Below, piece by piece: positions 1 to 5,643 of a stretch of 5,643 bases of DNA (positions within the stretch are counted from its first letter, which is position 1; each line of letters begins with the position of its first letter). This DNA is from Hydrogenophaga sp. Lineage in GTDB: Bacteria > Pseudomonadota > Gammaproteobacteria > Burkholderiales > Burkholderiaceae_C. The DNA is taken from contig JALOSN010000086.1 of NCBI GenBank assembly GCA_025458415.1, forward strand, positions 1 through 5,643, written 5' to 3'. Under the pieces are notes generated by a model. The model searched no databases, was not told where the DNA came from, and worked only from the letters and a program-made list of their open reading frames with translations. Position numbers and translations under genes: made by a program.

Positions 1-1173
1 GTGACGCTGGAGCCGCAGCGCAGGCCCTGGCTGTTCCTGCTGGAAGCAGCCAGCGAGGCGCCCGACCTGCCCGCCCTCAAACCTCGCATGACGCGCGAAC
101 TGCAATGGCTGACGCAGCAACCCGTCAACGAGCTGCTGCGCTACCGGGCGCAAAGCCACGTGGAGTTCCGGCACGGCCCGCGCGAAGCGGTGCTGGGCCT
201 GCAGGACTACCTGGAGCTGCCGCCGGGCTTCAATCCGCGCACGCTGGCGCTGGCGCAGGACATCCGCCGCGTGCACGGGGCCGGACCGGACGCTGCGCCG
301 GCCGCGGTAGCCGCCGTGATCGAGCGGCTGCGCACCGGTGGCTACAGCTACACCCTGGAGCCCGGCGTGTACGGCCAGCATGCCGCCGACGAGTTCTGGT
401 TCGACCGCCGTGAAGGGTTCTGCGAACACATTGCATCGAGCTTCGTGATCCTGATGCGGGCCATGGACATCCCGGCCCGTGTGGTGACGGGTTACCAGGG
501 CGGCGAAATCAACGCGGTCGACGGCTACTGGGTGGTGCGCCAGCGGGACGCCCACGCCTGGGCCGAGGTCTGGCTGCGCGGACAGGGCTGGGTACGGGTC
601 GATCCGACCGCTGCGGTGGCTCAATGGCGCATTGGCTCGCTGGACCGGCTGCGCCCGCCGCCGGGTGCGCTGGCCGGTCTGGTGGATGCGCTGGATCCGA
701 CGCTGATGGTGCAGATGCGCGCCGTCTGGGAAGCCGTCAACAACAGCTGGAACCAATGGGTGCTCAACTACACGCAGGGCCGTCAGCTGGATTTGCTGCA
801 ACGCCTGGGATGGACATCACCCACCTGGACCGATCTGCTCTATGCCCTGCTGGTCGTGCTGGTGCTGGCCAGCCTGGCCGGGGCGGCCTGGCAGCTCTGG
901 GAACGCCAGCAGCACGACCCCTGGCTGCGTCTGCTGGACCGGGCACGTCGTCGGCTGCTGCGCCATGGGCTGCCGGACGCCGGGCACCTGCCGCCGCGTG
1001 CGCTGGCCGACCGGGCACGGCGGCATTTCGGTGACGGCCCGTTCAGCGCGGCCATGACGCAATGGCTGCTGCGACTGGAAAGCTGGCGCTATGGCCGGGA
1101 ACCGGTCGAGCCGCTCGCTACACTGCGGGAAGAATTCAAGCGCCTGCCCTGGCCGCCCAAGGAACACCGTTGA
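1..1173 (+). CDS. tgpA: TgpA-type membrane transglutaminase, 5'-truncated by the window edge
   Basis: This is the C-terminal part of a TgpA family protein (DUF3488, transglutaminase core, DUF4129), 390 residues visible. Family members are usually about 650-700 residues, so an N-terminal block of several membrane helices is missing upstream. The GTG at base 1 is probably an internal Val (the segment V-T-L-E-P normally follows the last N-terminal helix), not the start. The papain-like triad is intact: Cys141 in GFCEHIASSF, His185 in RDAHAWAEVW and Asp201 in VRVDPTAAV. A hydrophobic segment at about 279-297 is the single C-terminal membrane helix. It is followed by an Arg-rich cytoplasmic DUF4129-like tail, about 305-380. 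By family topology the catalytic domain faces the periplasm. The substrate is unknown; the family may act as protease, transglutaminase or amidase on envelope components. The stop codon overlaps the mltB start, suggesting one operon. The family assignment is firm; the exact reaction is not. Confidence 0.93.
   Translation: MTLEPQRRPWLFLLEAASEAPDLPALKPRMTRELQWLTQQPVNELLRYRAQSHVEFRHGPREAVLGLQDYLELPPGFNPRTLALAQDIRRVHGAGPDAAPAAVAAVIERLRTGGYSYTLEPGVYGQHAADEFWFDRREGFCEHIASSFVILMRAMDIPARVVTGYQGGEINAVDGYWVVRQRDAHAWAEVWLRGQGWVRVDPTAAVAQWRIGSLDRLRPPPGALAGLVDALDPTLMVQMRAVWEAVNNSWNQWVLNYTQGRQLDLLQRLGWTSPTWTDLLYALLVVLVLASLAGAAWQLWERQQHDPWLRLLDRARRRLLRHGLPDAGHLPPRALADRARRHFGDGPFSAAMTQWLLRLESWRYGREPVEPLATLREEFKRLPWPPKEHR
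1157..1172 (+). promoter_or_regulatory. Ribosome binding site of mltB inside the tgpA end
   Basis: An AAGGA core at 1159-1163 lies 9 bases before the ATG at 1173, within the last codons of the upstream gene. It supports 1173 as the mltB start rather than the in-frame ATG at 1062, which would add 37 residues that only read through the tgpA coding region. The TGATG overlap makes re-initiation by ribosomes finishing tgpA plausible. Confidence 0.7.
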
Positions 1174-2270
1174 TGCCGAGCAAACCACCCGCCCTCATGC
1201 AGGCCGTCTCTGGCCTTGCGCTGTCGCTGCTGCTGGCGACCTCGCCGCTGCTGGCCAGCACGTCAGCGGCCAAACAGCGTCCGGCCACCGTCGGCGAGCA
1301 GCGCTACGACCAGCATCCGGCAGCGATGGCGTTTGCGGACGAAGTGGCCCAGCGGCGGGGCTGGGAGCCGGCCTGGGTGCGCGAGCAGATCGGTCAGGCC
1401 AGGCACCTGCCGGCGGTGGTCCGACTGGTCTCGCCGGCCCCGGCCGGCACGCCCAAGAACTGGGCCGCCTACCGCGCCCGCTTCATCGAGCCCCGCCGTC
1501 TGCAGGCGGGCCTGGGCTACTGGCAGGTGCACATGGACACGCTGGCGCGCGCCGAGGCCGAGTTCGGCGTCCCCGCCAGCCTGATCGTCGGCGTGATCGG
1601 CGTGGAAACCCTGTACGGGCAGCACCTGGGGCAGTTCCGGGTGCTGGATGCCCTGACCACATTGGCGTTCGACTTTCCGTCCGTGCACCCGCGAGCCGCC
1701 ACCCGGCAGGCATTCTTCCGCGGCGAACTCGAACAGCTGCTCGTGCTGGCACGCGAGACAGGCCGCGACCCGGCCGCGCTGCGGGGCAGTTATGCCGGCG
1801 CCATGGGCTGGCCGCAGTTCATGCCCAGCAGCTGGCTGCGCTATGCGGTCGACTTCGACGGGGACGGTCGTGTCGACCTGTTCGACAGCCAGGCGGACGT
1901 CATCGGATCGGTGGCCAACTACTTCAAGGCCTTCGGCTGGCAGTCCGGCATGCCCACCCATTACCCCGTGCAGCTGGAGCGCACGCGCCTGGACCTTCCG
2001 ACCTTGCTGGCACCCGACATCCTGCCGACGTTTGAGGCCGCCACCATGGAATCGCTGGGGGTCCGGCTGTCCGGCGCCGGTCGGCAGCACGCAGGCCCCC
2101 TGGCGCTGGTCGAACTGGAGAACGGGGACGCCCCGCGCAGCTACGTGGCCGGTACCCAGAACTTCTACGTCGTCACCCGCTACAACTGGAGCAGCTACTA
2201 CGCGCTGGCGGTCATCGAGCTGGGCGAAACCATCCAGGCGATGATGACCGCTCGCTCTGCCGGACGCTGA
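1173..2270 (+). CDS. mltB: Lytic murein transglycosylase B
   Basis: This 365-residue protein matches the MltB/Slt35 family (E. coli MltB is about 360 residues). Such enzymes cleave the MurNAc-GlcNAc glycosidic bond of peptidoglycan non-hydrolytically, leaving 1,6-anhydroMurNAc ends. Residues 1 to about 30 form a signal peptide with a hydrophobic core at about 11-28 and likely cleavage between 28 and 33. There is no cysteine there, so no lipobox; unlike E. coli MltB, this form should be soluble in the periplasm. The catalytic Glu is Glu145 in VIGVETLYGQ, followed by the family signature LDALTTLAFDFP. SYAGAMGWPQFMPSSW (206-221) is the conserved substrate-groove motif. An EF-hand-like calcium loop follows at 227-238 (Asp at 227, 229, 231, 235 and 238). 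The typical ending NFYVVTRYNWSSYYA is present (330-344), so the protein looks full length. The start at 1173 is chosen from the Shine-Dalgarno, the signal peptide and the TGATG overlap; ATG 1197 is a less likely alternative. Confidence 0.96.
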   Translation: MPSKPPALMQAVSGLALSLLLATSPLLASTSAAKQRPATVGEQRYDQHPAAMAFADEVAQRRGWEPAWVREQIGQARHLPAVVRLVSPAPAGTPKNWAAYRARFIEPRRLQAGLGYWQVHMDTLARAEAEFGVPASLIVGVIGVETLYGQHLGQFRVLDALTTLAFDFPSVHPRAATRQAFFRGELEQLLVLARETGRDPAALRGSYAGAMGWPQFMPSSWLRYAVDFDGDGRVDLFDSQADVIGSVANYFKAFGWQSGMPTHYPVQLERTRLDLPTLLAPDILPTFEAATMESLGVRLSGAGRQHAGPLALVELENGDAPRSYVAGTQNFYVVTRYNWSSYYALAVIELGETIQAMMTARSAGR

Positions 2271-2288
2271 GCCCGCCGAAGGCCACCC
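2271..2288. other. Convergent intergenic gap with no clear terminator
   Basis: Only 18 bases separate the mltB stop from the stop of the transglutaminase gene on the other strand. I see no GC hairpin followed by a T-run on either strand. A weak GAGCC/GGCTC inverted repeat (2269-2273 and 2302-2306) has a 28-base spacer and is not convincing. Transcripts from each side must end inside the opposing gene or by Rho. Confidence 0.6.
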
Positions 2289-3128
2289 TCAATCGCCCAC
2301 AGGCTCGATGCGGATGTCAACCGACAGCTGTTCCTGCCCGCCGCCGCGCCGCAAGCCCTTGACCGGGAGACAGGCAGCGTAATCGGTGGCGGCGGCCACC
2401 CGGATGTGGCGCTCGTCGGTCGGACAGCGGTGGGTCACGTCCAGGCTGAGCCAGCGACGGTCACCCGCATCGATGCACACATCGACCCAGGCGTGACTGG
2501 CCAGCTCGGGTTCGTTGGCGGCGTAGAAGTAGCCACTGACGTAACGCGCCGGCCAGCCGATGCTGCGGCACACGGCCACCATCACATGGGCCTGGTCCTG
2601 GCATACACCCAGCCCCCAGTCGAAGGCCTCCAGCGCGGTGGTCTCGACGCTGGTGCTGCCCTTGCGGTAGGCCACCTTGTCCGCCACGGCTGCAGTCAGC
2701 GCCAGCAGCAAAGGCACCGAGGGGCCTGTCCCGGCCTCCAGTCGCGCGGCCAGCCCGGGCACGGTGGCCCTGGCCCAGGCCGCCATGCGCGGGTGCGGTT
2801 CGGCCAGGGCGGTCGAACGCAGGTAGAAGGCGGGCGGCGGAGTGCGTCCGGTGTCCGCCAGTTCGGCACCGCCGCGGGTCACGACCACACCCCGTGCCCC
2901 GATGACCTGCTCCCGCAGGCCCTGCTCAGGCCGGGCCACCAGGCTGTAGCTGTGGACCCGATTGCCCTGACCGTCGGGCTGGGCATGCAGGGTGGCGGGG
3001 GTCTTGACTTCCCATTGCTCGACCACCTGAAGCGGACCGCTGACCGGCCACAGGTGCAGGGTCTGCACCGAATACAGCAGCGGTTCGGAATAGGTGTAAC
3101 GGGTGGTGTGGCGGACAGACAGTCTCAT
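2289..3128 (-). CDS. Soluble transglutaminase-like protein of the ATP-grasp/alpha-E cassette
   Basis: This 279-residue protein belongs to the COG1305 transglutaminase-like family. The N-terminal region, about 1-85, matches the bacterial transglutaminase N-terminal beta domain, with the typical opening MRLSVRHTTRYTYSEP. The catalytic core follows at about 140-250. The triad is Cys176 in GVCQDQAH, His212 in SHAWVD and Asp230 in LSLDVTH; Val replaces the Pro more usual after the Asp (DPT). There is no signal peptide or membrane helix, so it is probably cytoplasmic, unlike the TgpA protein on the opposite strand. It is the last gene of a three-gene set with the alpha-E and permuted ATP-grasp genes. 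Comparative genomics predicts that such sets make or modify peptides; here the thiol enzyme could hydrolyse or transfer an amide made by the ATP-grasp partner (inference). The start fits the family's N-terminus, although no good Shine-Dalgarno precedes it. The fold is near certain; the substrate is unknown. Confidence 0.94.
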   Translation of the reverse strand: MRLSVRHTTRYTYSEPLLYSVQTLHLWPVSGPLQVVEQWEVKTPATLHAQPDGQGNRVHSYSLVARPEQGLREQVIGARGVVVTRGGAELADTGRTPPPAFYLRSTALAEPHPRMAAWARATVPGLAARLEAGTGPSVPLLLALTAAVADKVAYRKGSTSVETTALEAFDWGLGVCQDQAHVMVAVCRSIGWPARYVSGYFYAANEPELASHAWVDVCIDAGDRRWLSLDVTHRCPTDERHIRVAAATDYAACLPVKGLRRGGGQEQLSVDIRIEPVGD

Positions 3129-3140
3129 CGGCGGGCAGTC

Positions 3141-3178
3141 CGGCAGAAGCCGGGTCGAAACCCGGATTGTGCCTGCCG
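3141..3178 (-). other. Two-part stem-loop between the alpha-E and transglutaminase genes
   Basis: In the 66-base gap (3129-3194) a perfect 6-bp stem, CCGGGT at 3150-3155 with ACCCGG at 3160-3165, closes a 4-base loop. As minus-strand RNA the loop reads UUCG. An outer 6-bp stem, CGGCAG 3141-3146 with CTGCCG 3173-3178, encloses it with asymmetric internal loops of 3 and 7 bases. No U-run follows on the minus strand, so it is not a standard intrinsic terminator. It ends 12 bases before the transglutaminase ATG, so it could limit downstream translation, stabilise the upstream mRNA end or serve as a processing site. The pairing is seen directly; the role is inferred. Confidence 0.5.
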
Positions 3179-3194
3179 CGCTCGCAAGGGTCCG

Positions 3195-4160
3195 TCAGTG
3201 CACGGACGGCACCAGGAAGTCCTGACTGATTCGGCCACCGAGCTCGTTGACCCGGTCCAGGAACTGCGTCAGGAAGGCATGCAGGCCGGTGGCCAGGATT
3301 TCGTCGATGCGGGCGAACTGCAGATCGGCCCGCAGCTTGCCAGCCCGCCGAAGGGTTTCCTGCGAGTGGTCGTTGGCCACCACGCTGAGGTTGTTCACCA
3401 CCTCATTGAGGCTGGCGGCCAAGCTGCGCGGCATGTCGGCGCGCAAGATCAGCAGCTCGGCCACCCGCTCGGGGGTGATGACGTCGCGATAGACCTTGCG
3501 GTAGACCTCGAAAGCCGAGACCGAGCGCAGGATGGCGCTCCAGTGGTAGAAGTCGTACTCCTGGTCAAGCTCGCTGGCGGCGCCGAAGAAGTCGCTCTGC
3601 ACGGCATGGAACTTCACGTCCAGCAGGCGCGCGGTGTTGTCGGCCCGCTCCAGAAAGGTGCCCATGCGGTAGAAATGAAAGGCCTCGTCCTGCAGCATGG
3701 TGCCGATGGCCACGCCCCGGGACAGGTGCGAGCGGTGCTTGACCCATTCGAAGAACGCGCCCGGGTCACGCTCGAAGTCGCGTGTCTTGAGGTAGCCCAT
3801 CAGCTTGAGCCAGGTGGCGTTCTGCGTCTCCCAGAACTCGGTCGTCAGGGTGCCCCGCACCGCGCGAGCGTTCTCGCGGGCCGCGCGCAGACAGGAGACG
3901 ATGCTCGACGGGTTGTTCTCGTCGCGCACCATGAAGTCCAGCACGTTGCGCTGGACGACGGTGCCGTCACCGTAGCGAGATCGAAAGGCGGGCAGCAGCT
4001 CGCTGATGGACAGCAGGCCCTCCCAGCCCACCTGGGCCACGGCGGCCGACTGTGGCAGCAGCGCGGTCTGGTAGTTGACGTCGAGCATGCGCGCGGTGTT
4101 TTCGGCCCGCTCGGTGTAGCGGGACATCCAGAACAGATGGTCGGCGGTACGGGATAGCAT
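3195..4160 (-). CDS. Alpha-E domain protein (COG2307/DUF403 type)
   Basis: This 321-residue, probably all-helical protein matches the alpha-E family, named for its helices and conserved Glu-Arg motif. The opening MLSRTADHLFWMSRYTERAE is the family hallmark. The ER motif appears twice: ERAENTARMLDV at 17-28 and ERADNTARLLDV at 171-182. The motif RDENNPSS (79-86) has a degenerate counterpart, RADMPRS (240-246). No signal peptide or membrane segment is visible, so it should be cytoplasmic. It has no established enzymatic activity; its constant association with permuted ATP-grasp and transglutaminase-like genes suggests a partner or scaffold in an amidoligase system. The chosen ATG at 4160 follows the upstream stop by 4 bases and has a GGAG 10 bases ahead. 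An upstream in-frame start at 4220 would add 20 residues lacking family features and overlap the ATP-grasp gene. Translational coupling to that gene is likely. Confidence 0.94.
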   Translation of the reverse strand: MLSRTADHLFWMSRYTERAENTARMLDVNYQTALLPQSAAVAQVGWEGLLSISELLPAFRSRYGDGTVVQRNVLDFMVRDENNPSSIVSCLRAARENARAVRGTLTTEFWETQNATWLKLMGYLKTRDFERDPGAFFEWVKHRSHLSRGVAIGTMLQDEAFHFYRMGTFLERADNTARLLDVKFHAVQSDFFGAASELDQEYDFYHWSAILRSVSAFEVYRKVYRDVITPERVAELLILRADMPRSLAASLNEVVNNLSVVANDHSQETLRRAGKLRADLQFARIDEILATGLHAFLTQFLDRVNELGGRISQDFLVPSVH

Positions 4161-4176
4161 GCTGTCAGTTCTCCAG
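4161..4176 (-). promoter_or_regulatory. Ribosome binding site of the alpha-E gene
   Basis: On the minus strand GGAG (4174-4171) lies 10 bases before the ATG at 4160 and is embedded in the final codons of the ATP-grasp gene, just before its TGA (4167-4165). It decides the start at 4160 over the in-frame candidate at 4220 and indicates coupled translation. Confidence 0.65.
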
Positions 4177-5604
4177 AATCCAGGTGTCCTTGGTACCGCC
4201 ACCCTGTGACGAGTTGACAACCAGGGAACCTTCTTTCAGCGCCACGCGGGTCAGGCCACCGGGCACCATCTGCACCTCGGTGCCGCTGAGCACGAAGGGC
4301 CGCAGGTCGATGTGGCGCGGCGCAATGCCGCTGTCCACAAAGGTCGGGCAAGTGGACAGGCTCAGCGTGGGCTGGGCGATGTAGCCGTCCGGACGGGCCA
4401 GCACGGCCTTGCGGAAATCCTCGATCTCCTGGGCCGTGGAGGCCGGTCCGACCAGCATGCCGTAACCACCAGCCCCATGCACCTCCTTGACCACCAGGTC
4501 CTTGAGGTGGGCCAGGATGTACTTCAGGTCCTCGGGGTCGCGCCCCATGAAGGTCGGCACGTTGCTGAGGATCGGCTTCTGGCCCAGGTAGAAGTCGATC
4601 ATCTTGGGCACATAGGGGTAGATCGACTTGTCGTCCGCCACACCGGTGCCGACCGCGTTGCAGATGGCCACGTTGCCGCTGCGGTAGACACCCAGCAGGC
4701 CGGCACAGCCCAGGGACGAGTCGGGCCGGAACACCAGCGGGTCCAGGAAGTCGTCGTCGACGCGGCGGTAGATCACGTCCACGCGCCTGGGTCCCTTGGT
4801 GGTGCGCATGTAGACGAAGTTGTCCTTGACGAACAGGTCCTGGCCCTCGACCAGCTCCACGCCCATCTGCTGGGCCAGGAAGGCATGCTCGAAGTAGGCG
4901 CTGTTGTACATGCCGGGCGTGAGCACCACGACGGTGGGCTCCGCCGTCGTGGCCGGACTGACGGCACGCAGCGTCTCCAGCAGCAGGTCGGGGTAATGGG
5001 CCACGGGCGCCACCCGGTTCTCGCTGAAGAGGTCAGGAAAGAGCCGCATCATCATCTTGCGGTCTTCCAGCATGTAGCTGACACCACTGGGCACCCGCAG
5101 GTTGTCCTCCAGCACGAAGTACTCGCCCACGCCATCGCTGTCGGGCGCCCGCACGATGTCGATCCCGGCAATGTGCGAATACACCCCGCAGGGCACGTCC
5201 ACACCCATCATTTCCGGGCGGAACTGGGCATTCTGGAAGATCTGCTCGGACGGGATGATGCCGGCCTTGATGATCTCCTGGTCGTGGTAGACGTCGTGGA
5301 TGAAGCGGTTGAGCGCGGTGACCCGCTGAACCAGCCCCTCTTCCATCCGGTCCCATTCAGCGGCCGGAATGATGCGGGGTATCAGATCGAAGGGAATCAG
5401 CCGTTCGGTGCCGGCGCCGTCTTCGTCCTTGGCGCCATAGACGGCAAAGGTGATGCCGACACGCCGGAAGATCATTTCCGCCTCTTCGCGCCTCGCCGCC
5501 ATCACTTCAGGAGGCTGCTGGGACAGCCAGCGGACATAGTTTTGGTAGTGGGCCCGCACCTCCCCGTCGGAGGCATTCATCTCGTCAAACATCGGTCGGG
5601 TCAT
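4165..5604 (-). CDS. Circularly permuted type 2 ATP-grasp protein (COG2308 type)
   Basis: This 479-residue protein matches the circularly permuted ATP-grasp family (formerly DUF404/DUF407), at its usual length. ATP-grasp enzymes activate a carboxylate as an acyl phosphate and join it to an amine or other nucleophile. Visible family blocks in order: RRVGITFAVYG (47-57), ERLIPFDLIPRII (67-79), EDNLRVPSGVSYMLEDR (166-182), TPGMYNSAYFEH (229-240), RRVDDDFLDPL (280-290), the Gly-rich nucleotide-binding VVKEVHGAGGYGMLVG (371-386), DLRPFV (433-438) and NSSQGGGTKDTWIL (464-477). Lys373 and the acidic/Asn residues of the last block are likely ATP and Mg contacts by family analogy. There is no signal peptide. 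It is the first gene of the minus-strand trio. The ATG at 5604 is chosen because AGGAG lies 10 bases upstream; a GTG at 5625 would lie ahead of that site, and ATG 5592 is possible. The substrate is unknown. Confidence 0.95.
   Translation of the reverse strand: MTRPMFDEMNASDGEVRAHYQNYVRWLSQQPPEVMAARREEAEMIFRRVGITFAVYGAKDEDGAGTERLIPFDLIPRIIPAAEWDRMEEGLVQRVTALNRFIHDVYHDQEIIKAGIIPSEQIFQNAQFRPEMMGVDVPCGVYSHIAGIDIVRAPDSDGVGEYFVLEDNLRVPSGVSYMLEDRKMMMRLFPDLFSENRVAPVAHYPDLLLETLRAVSPATTAEPTVVVLTPGMYNSAYFEHAFLAQQMGVELVEGQDLFVKDNFVYMRTTKGPRRVDVIYRRVDDDFLDPLVFRPDSSLGCAGLLGVYRSGNVAICNAVGTGVADDKSIYPYVPKMIDFYLGQKPILSNVPTFMGRDPEDLKYILAHLKDLVVKEVHGAGGYGMLVGPASTAQEIEDFRKAVLARPDGYIAQPTLSLSTCPTFVDSGIAPRHIDLRPFVLSGTEVQMVPGGLTRVALKEGSLVVNSSQGGGTKDTWILEN
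4926..4952 (-). repeat. 9-bp perfect inverted repeat inside the ATP-grasp gene
   Basis: CCACGACGG at 4926-4934 and CCGTCGTGG at 4944-4952 are exact reverse complements separated by 9 bases. They encode roughly residues 218-227, a probable linker before the conserved TPGMYNSAY block. The pairing is certain from the sequence; any function, such as an mRNA hairpin that slows translation, is unproven, and chance is possible in GC-rich DNA. Confidence 0.4.
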
Positions 5605-5621
5605 GATCGGTTTTCTCCTGA
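5605..5621 (-). promoter_or_regulatory. Ribosome binding site of the ATP-grasp gene
   Basis: AGGAG at 5619-5615 on the minus strand is a strong Shine-Dalgarno core, 10 bases before the ATG at 5604. It is the best ribosome site in the window and fixes this start. Confidence 0.75.
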
Positions 5622-5625
5622 CCAC

Positions 5626-5634
5626 AGCATAGCA
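5626..5634 (-). promoter_or_regulatory. Possible extended -10 element for the minus-strand operon
   Basis: Read on the minus strand, TGC plus TATGCT (5634-5626) resembles an extended -10 (TGnTATAAT), with four of six hexamer bases matching. Any -35 would fall beyond the window end. The implied transcript would start at about 5619, almost on the Shine-Dalgarno, giving a very short leader. This is weak evidence. Confidence 0.2.
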
Positions 5635-5643
5635 AGGACCGGG

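Noticed and set aside
1062..1172. A 37-residue N-terminal extension of MltB from ATG 1062
   Set aside because: It would overlap tgpA, bury the signal peptide and ignore the AAGGA site before 1173.
1263..2090. A 275-codon open frame antisense to mltB
   Set aside because: It lies wholly inside a gene with a full set of family motifs and shows no domain or ribosome site of its own.
2269..2306. A bidirectional terminator at the convergent junction
   Set aside because: The only inverted repeat is 5 bp with a 28-base spacer and no T-run on either strand.
3129..3194. A promoter for the transglutaminase gene in the 66-base gap
   Set aside because: A CACAAT on the minus strand has no -35-like hexamer at a suitable distance; TTGCGA lies only 10 bases away.
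3863..3878. Small hairpin CGCGAG/CTCGCG inside the alpha-E gene
   Set aside because: Only 6 bp, in Arg/Ala-rich coding sequence of high GC; expected by chance and without context suggesting a role.
2406..4157. A 583-codon open frame on the plus strand opposite the transglutaminase and alpha-E genes
   Set aside because: It crosses two well-supported antisense genes and the gap between them, its translation is rich in Gly, Gln, His, Ala and Val without recognisable motifs, and long antisense frames are common in GC-rich DNA.
4161..4220. A 20-residue N-terminal extension of the alpha-E protein
   Set aside because: The family hallmark begins at MLSRTADHLFW, and the extension overlaps the end of the ATP-grasp gene.

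Overview
The window is GC-rich with strong G/C preference at third codon positions and is almost entirely coding. Protein families and gene order suggest a Gram-negative beta-proteobacterium, most likely Burkholderiales; this is inferred from family resemblance and no search was run. Five protein genes form two convergent groups. I see no tRNA, rRNA, CRISPR array, insertion sequence or phage gene.

Plus-strand group (1-2270): the 3' part of a membrane-anchored TgpA-type transglutaminase gene, whose 5' part lies outside the window, followed by mltB, a periplasmic lytic murein transglycosylase. The TgpA stop and the mltB start share one base (TGATG), so the two are probably translationally coupled. 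This is a cell-envelope module: an externally facing transglutaminase/cysteine-protease-like domain next to an enzyme that cleaves peptidoglycan glycan strands.

Minus-strand group (5604 down to 2289): a circularly permuted ATP-grasp protein (COG2308 type), an alpha-E domain protein (COG2307 type) and a soluble transglutaminase-like protein (COG1305 type), in that order. The first two genes are 4 bases apart. The third follows a 66-base gap that holds a clear hairpin. This trio is a recurrent bacterial cassette, predicted from comparative genomics to be an amide-bond-forming (amidoligase) system. To my knowledge its substrate and product are not established, so it is the most interesting system here.

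The two groups meet tail to tail with only 18 bases between stop codons and no convincing terminator. The window therefore holds two unrelated uses of the transglutaminase fold: one facing the periplasm on the plus strand, and one probably cytoplasmic on the minus strand. No stretch longer than 70 bases lacks a gene.
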